Part shown: piece after piece, positions 62,655 through 64,000 of the stretch
How the letters are laid out: the number at the start of each line of letters is the position of its first letter
How positions within the stretch are numbered: position 1 is the first letter of the stretch
Source of the DNA: Methylotuvimicrobium sp018830325
GTDB lineage: Bacteria > Pseudomonadota > Gammaproteobacteria > Methylococcales > Methylomonadaceae
Direction: 5' to 3'
NCBI RefSeq assembly: GCF_044788715.1
Contig: NZ_CP173170.1
Location: 248,001-312,000, forward strand
Length of the DNA stretch: 64,000 nucleotides
Position numbers and translations under genes: made by a program
The notes under the pieces: model-generated
The model's database searches: none
The model's input: only the letters and a program-made list of their open reading frames with translations
Told to the model about the DNA's origin: nothing

Positions 62655-62848
62655 GCGGCTTGCGAGAGTGAAATACGAGACTGGCACAAGATTTTTGTTC
62701 ATGTGCTAGGTTCTCTGCGCCCTCACATTGCACTAGGCGAGAGGTAAACACCTCGGCGCCTCCATACGCTAATGCCGAAATTTGAAGAGCGATAGGTACA
62801 GGGCATGATTTACAACAGAGTACGTTCCACAGAATAAGGAATAAAACG

Positions 62849-64000
62849 ATGACCGAGACTGTGATCAAAAAGTCGATCTATCAAAGAGAAGAGCCGGAGG
62901 GCTTTCTAGAGACGCTCGGCGTTCGGTATTATCGGTTTTTGGCTAAAAAAGCCGGCACTTCCGAATTGCATAATGTCAGTATCGATGACTTACAGCCCGA
63001 TGCAACGCTGCAGGCATTGTCGACTAATATCACGGCATTCGCGGCTGTGATCGCCTTTGCCATAGGCGCTCTGACCACATTCGTGACCATATGGATAGAA
63101 TGGACATTTCAAGCGTCAATGACAACGGCAGCCTATTATTTGCTGTATGGTTCAGTGCTGATCGTGATGTTGACGGTCGAAATGACAGTCCTGTTTTGGT
63201 TAGGGCTTAAAATTGTCTACAGCCTTGCCTGCTTAACCGGGCATAACCAAGCTACCAAAGACTTTTGTCTGCCGGGCGATGATGCCGTGCCCAATATTTT
63301 AGCGCGCGCGGCACTGGAAGTCCCTGATCCGATCATTCGTTATTTAGGTATCGATCCGCTAAAGCATTTATCCAAATCCAAATTATTTCTAGTTACGCTT
63401 TTATATAAAGCGAAAGTCATCCTCAGTAGTCTGGGGGTGAAATTTTTACTGGTCCGCTTTTTTGGAAAAGGCGATATACGCTTGACCTTTAGTTGGGTAG
63501 CTATTCCGATAACCGGTCTATGGGATGCCTTTACATTGTATAAAGTGGCAAGAGAGGCGAGATTGCGCTTATTCGGGAATAAACTGGCCGAACACATTGC
63601 GATGAATGTCATCACCGATGACGTCATCGCACAATTGAGCCTTAAAGCGCGCGAAGGTTCGGTCAGGGCGGTAGCCGTCATGATGGTATTGGCGCAACAT
63701 TACCATCCGAATATGTTGGTATTACTGCATAGGCTCTGTTCCACCTTCGAAATCGATGAGACAAAAGAATACGATAACTGGGAAGATTTTTTAGCACTCT
63801 TGGATGAAGTCGCCGAACACGAGCGCTATTTTTTGCTTGATTTGCTGTGCGTGTCCGCCGCTTTCGACGGACATTTATCGCGATTGGAGCGATACCATTT
63901 GCCGGAGGCATTTAAAGAATTGACCGAAGAATACATGCAGCGTGCGGAAAAATTAAAAAATATGTTGCTTAACGGGCAGTTACATGCGGCTAAAGACTTA
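62849..64000 (+). CDS. Membrane protein with TerB-like C-terminal region (cut by right edge)
   Basis: An open frame of 384 codons from ATG 62849 to the edge; AAGGA lies eight bases upstream. The N-terminal cytoplasmic part (MTETVIKKSIYQREEPEGFL) is followed by two long hydrophobic helices (about 67-90 and 101-130, ALSTNITAFAAVIAFAIGAL...) and a segment near 210-225. The cytoplasmic part after it contains YFLLDLLCVSAAFDGHLSRLERYHL, which recalls the TerB/DjlA-type motif (acidic residue after AAxDG). Possibly related to the LBF_2804-type family; not certain. The C-terminus is not in the window. Confidence 0.65.
   Translation, partial: MTETVIKKSIYQREEPEGFLETLGVRYYRFLAKKAGTSELHNVSIDDLQPDATLQALSTNITAFAAVIAFAIGALTTFVTIWIEWTFQASMTTAAYYLLYGSVLIVMLTVEMTVLFWLGLKIVYSLACLTGHNQATKDFCLPGDDAVPNILARAALEVPDPIIRYLGIDPLKHLSKSKLFLVTLLYKAKVILSSLGVKFLLVRFFGKGDIRLTFSWVAIPITGLWDAFTLYKVAREARLRLFGNKLAEHIAMNVITDDVIAQLSLKAREGSVRAVAVMMVLAQHYHPNMLVLLHRLCSTFEIDETKEYDNWEDFLALLDEVAEHERYFLLDLLCVSAAFDGHLSRLERYHLPEAFKELTEEYMQRAEKLKNMLLNGQLHAAKDL

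Overview
The window looks like a chromosomal segment of a gammaproteobacterium, most likely a methylotroph or methanotroph of the Methylomicrobium/Methylotuvimicrobium type. The reasons are an NAD-linked, Mo-dependent formate dehydrogenase operon (fdsGBA-fdhD-fdsD) with its own divergent regulator, a K+-dependent membrane pyrophosphatase, PEP-CTERM exported proteins and many dispersed palindromic repeats. The genus is inferred from gene content; no marker gene here proves it. No rRNA, CRISPR array, prophage or complete insertion sequence was seen.

Layout. 1-5.5 kb: a GH17 protein cut by the left edge, tRNA-Thr(CGT), a large UvrD/HelD-type helicase with zinc ribbons, and two small membrane proteins. 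6-10.3 kb: an alpha/beta hydrolase, a periplasmic retropepsin-like protease and hppA. 10.3-17.7 kb: the formate dehydrogenase operon (minus strand) and a divergent regulator. 18.3-21.7 kb: an operon of a DDTD-motif (TiaS-like) protein, a membrane protein and a TonB-dependent receptor. 22-30 kb: a TIR-domain membrane protein, an unknown anchored protein and a TolC/HlyD/ABC export set. 30.7-32.5 kb: an orphan GspE/PilB-type ATPase. 33-53 kb: phosphorus- and nucleic-acid-scavenging functions: a choice-of-anchor I protein, soluble pyrophosphatase, a DUF47/PhoU-like protein, a phytase-like esterase, an ExeM/NucH nuclease with a dockerin-like tail, a UshA-like 5'-nucleotidase and a frameshifted glycerophosphodiesterase. 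Between these lie TVP38, a frameshifted pssA, a ParDE-type toxin-antitoxin pair and two PEP-CTERM proteins. 54-60 kb: a YjfB-like small protein, a short NfeD, two SPFH/stomatin paralogues and a long NfeD protease carrying a C-terminal XpaC-like domain. 61-64 kb: two large membrane proteins, the second cut by the right edge.

The most distinctive feature is the repeat landscape. One MITE-like element (CCTGATTAGCAAG ends, 8-bp target duplications) is present twice. One copy sits on the stop codon of ppa and is itself split by a second element with its own terminal repeats and a 10-bp target duplication. A second family (CCTAAAAAGAGC ends, 5-bp duplications) is present twice, and a third palindromic family (GGGTGCGGT ends) includes a recent tandem duplication at 60.2-60.8 kb. 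Several copies abut stop codons, as if tolerated mainly at gene 3' ends.

Two genes carry single-base frameshifts that can be repaired on paper: pssA at a nine-base homopolymer, and the glycerophosphodiesterase inside its HRG catalytic motif. A cluster of three DnaA-box matches lies in an AT-rich 900-bp gap at about 53.7-53.95 kb.
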